From positions 372,001-436,000 of the forward strand of contig CP053446.1 of the NCBI GenBank assembly GCA_013285405.1: DNA of 64,000 nt, given 5' to 3'. The stretch is from Ignavibacteriota bacterium. Lineage in GTDB: Bacteria > Bacteroidota > Ignavibacteria > Ignavibacteriales > Ignavibacteriaceae. The notes below the pieces were generated by a model. The model did no database searches, had not been told where the DNA came from, and saw only the letters and a program-made list of their open reading frames with translations. Below are positions 62,597 to 64,000 of this stretch, in pieces (the first letter of the stretch is position 1; every line of letters begins with the position of its first letter). A program made the translations under genes and the position numbers.

Positions 62597-64000
62597 TTAC
62601 AAACCAATTCTGAAGCCAGCATTGAAAGAGGTAGGTAATCCAAGAAATACCTCTGCAGAGCTCGCTGAGTGTGATTCATAATAATCACCACTAACCATAT
62701 AGCCGTTAAATTGACTATTATCAGTTGCATCCTCAACATAAAGTTCGTTTAACATGTTAAACACATGCCCAAATACGCTAACATCCAAACCTGCAACTTG
62801 TCCGGGAATCCTATAAAGAAGATGTAAATCAACAAGACTATATGATGGAATTTGCCAAACTTGTTCTCTATCAGTTTCGTCATTCCTGCTGAATGGATCA
62901 AAGTCAGCGAAATACCTGTCATAGTATCTCCAAACGATCTGAGTTTGCAAACCTTCAGGAAAGAAGAGTGTAAAAGCAAGAGCTAATTGTGTTTGCGGTG
63001 CATCGCCCACTTTAAGATCTTTAATGTAGTAGTGATATTCAACGACTGAATTCGGATCAGAAAAATCGGGAATATATGAACCACTAACATCATTTGTATA
63101 AGTCCAGAATCCTTGACTAAACGCTGCATCAAATCTGAGATAATTTACCGGCTGATAAGCAGCTTCTAATTCGACGCCAGCATAGGTTGCATCAATTCCA
63201 TCAAGTCTTACCAAGCCATCAGTTCCATCAGAATTTAAAACGTTCTCGCTCTGTGCGCGATCTGACCACAAAGTATAGTAGCCATTTAATTTGAGAGTAA
63301 GTTGATTCTGAAGAAGTCTTGAATTAACTCCAGCTTCAAATGAAATAAATTTTTCGTTCTTAGGATCTTCAATCATAGTACCATTAACATCATTAATTAC
63401 CTGATCGAAAATTGGAACCTTTGAAACATAACCAGCATTAGCAAATACATCCCACTCATCTGTTACTCTGTAACTTGCACCACCTTTGAATTGATATCCG
63501 CCAATCATATCTGTTTCAAGTTTCAATTCGCCGGAAGATAGATCACCTGTAATTTGAGATTTGAAATGATCTGTATAATCATATTTGATAACTGAGTAAC
63601 CTGCAGTTCCATACAGAGTATATTTTGGTTGTGTGTACTCTGCCTGAACATATCCACCAAGCCAGGACACTTTGTTTGTATTATTATAATCAATCCTGTC
63701 ACCTAAATCTTTATAATAGTCGGTTCCACTTTCAAATACATTACCAGTCCAGTAATAATAGTCATTACCTAACAAGTCCCTTATTTCACGAAAATGTTCA
63801 ATCTCAGCCATTCTGCCATCAACACCAAAAGACATCGTTAAATTTTCTGAGCTCTTCCAGAATGCTTTTGCGATACCACCAAATGTCCATTGCTTATTTA
63901 CGCTATTCCTGAGAATTCCACCTCTATTAGGATTACCGCTTATATTATTTGATACGATATATTGCGTTGGACCATTTCCAAAATCAATTGTATCAATATG
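62597..64000 (-). CDS. TonB-dependent receptor, C-terminal part (N-terminus beyond window)
   Basis: The minus-strand frame is open from the stop at 62597 to the window edge (468 codons), so the gene continues upstream; the Met at 63835 is internal. It has beta-barrel strands throughout (YTLYGTAGYSVIKYDYTDHF, GGASYRVTDEWDVFANAGYV, VDLHLLYRIPGQVAGLDVSV) and a terminal FNAGFRIGL. The plug domain and TonB box lie outside. Substrate (siderophore, vitamin, glycan) unknown. It is a Bacteroidota-type OMP. Confidence 0.9.
   Translation of the reverse strand, partial: HIDTIDFGNGPTQYIVSNNISGNPNRGGILRNSVNKQWTFGGIAKAFWKSSENLTMSFGVDGRMAEIEHFREIRDLLGNDYYYWTGNVFESGTDYYKDLGDRIDYNNTNKVSWLGGYVQAEYTQPKYTLYGTAGYSVIKYDYTDHFKSQITGDLSSGELKLETDMIGGYQFKGGASYRVTDEWDVFANAGYVSKVPIFDQVINDVNGTMIEDPKNEKFISFEAGVNSRLLQNQLTLKLNGYYTLWSDRAQSENVLNSDGTDGLVRLDGIDATYAGVELEAAYQPVNYLRFDAAFSQGFWTYTNDVSGSYIPDFSDPNSVVEYHYYIKDLKVGDAPQTQLALAFTLFFPEGLQTQIVWRYYDRYFADFDPFSRNDETDREQVWQIPSYSLVDLHLLYRIPGQVAGLDVSVFGHVFNMLNELYVEDATDNSQFNGYMVSGDYYESHSASSAEVFLGLPTSFNAGFRIGL

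Overview
The window is AT-rich and reads as a chromosome segment from a Gram-negative member of the Bacteroidota/Ignavibacteriota (FCB) lineage. The evidence is many small signal-peptide outer-membrane beta-barrels, a TonB-dependent receptor, an FtsI with a C-terminal PASTA domain, a MurE with the DNPR motif typical of meso-diaminopimelate ligases, and a 31-residue basic AURKAIP1/COX24-type protein of the kind found beside tRNAs in Bacteroidota. The genus is not established; Ignavibacteria-like is the best guess from protein character.

Layout. 1-15 kb (all minus strand) is a nutrient/amino-acid block: periplasmic asparaginase (cut by the window edge), malic enzyme, an AspT/YidE-type antiporter, beta-barrels, a repeat-rich surface protein broken by a frameshift, a secreted amidohydrolase, two porins and a periplasmic glutaminase. 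13.9-17.6 kb holds a FixL/FixJ-like two-component pair with an ABC-substrate-binding-type sensor domain, plus a lone receiver. 17.6-21.6 kb holds a K+ channel, a K+/H+ antiporter, an SMR exporter and small membrane proteins. 21.7-23.4 kb is a DnaE-type polymerase fragment lacking its N-terminal half, directly beside a mobile element.

23.6-33.3 kb is a Mu-like transposable element or prophage remnant, almost all on the plus strand against minus-strand surroundings. It has divergent Mor-like regulators, two YbjQ/DUF74-like proteins, a tail tape-measure protein with no head or portal genes, small HTH and coiled-coil proteins, a DDE transposase (D283/D350/E393), a probable degenerate MuB-like pseudo-ATPase, a MuB-like AAA+ ATPase and an HTH protein. 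Two intergenic regions (25.7 and 28.7 kb) carry structured, terminator-like leaders about 30 nt before start codons. The second has interleaved complementary segments (pseudoknot topology) and is the most unusual feature in the window.

33.4-50.3 kb contains host genes and a complete division/cell-wall (dcw) cluster on the minus strand: mraZ, rsmH, ftsL, ftsI, murE, murF, mraY, murD, ftsW, murG, an unknown membrane gene, murC, ftsQ, ftsA, ftsZ. Coupling is tight (1-8 nt overlaps) through ftsQ; murC and the unknown gene are part of the chain. A three-repeat MraZ-box-like operator precedes mraZ, and rsmH has an apparent +1 frameshift. 50.4-64 kb has tRNA-Thr(CGU), the tiny basic protein, a zinc-ribbon/TPR protein, HU, a copper cassette (HMA-AraC fusion regulator, CopZ, CopA, with a 21-bp-spaced direct repeat as candidate operator), a ferritin-like protein, an IMPDH/GMPR-family enzyme, oligoendopeptidase F, an M23 peptidase, signal peptidase I and the C-terminal part of a TonB-dependent receptor.

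Two single-base frameshifts in otherwise intact genes (7322-7326 and 49803-49805) suggest either local sequence errors or real mutations; raw reads would decide.
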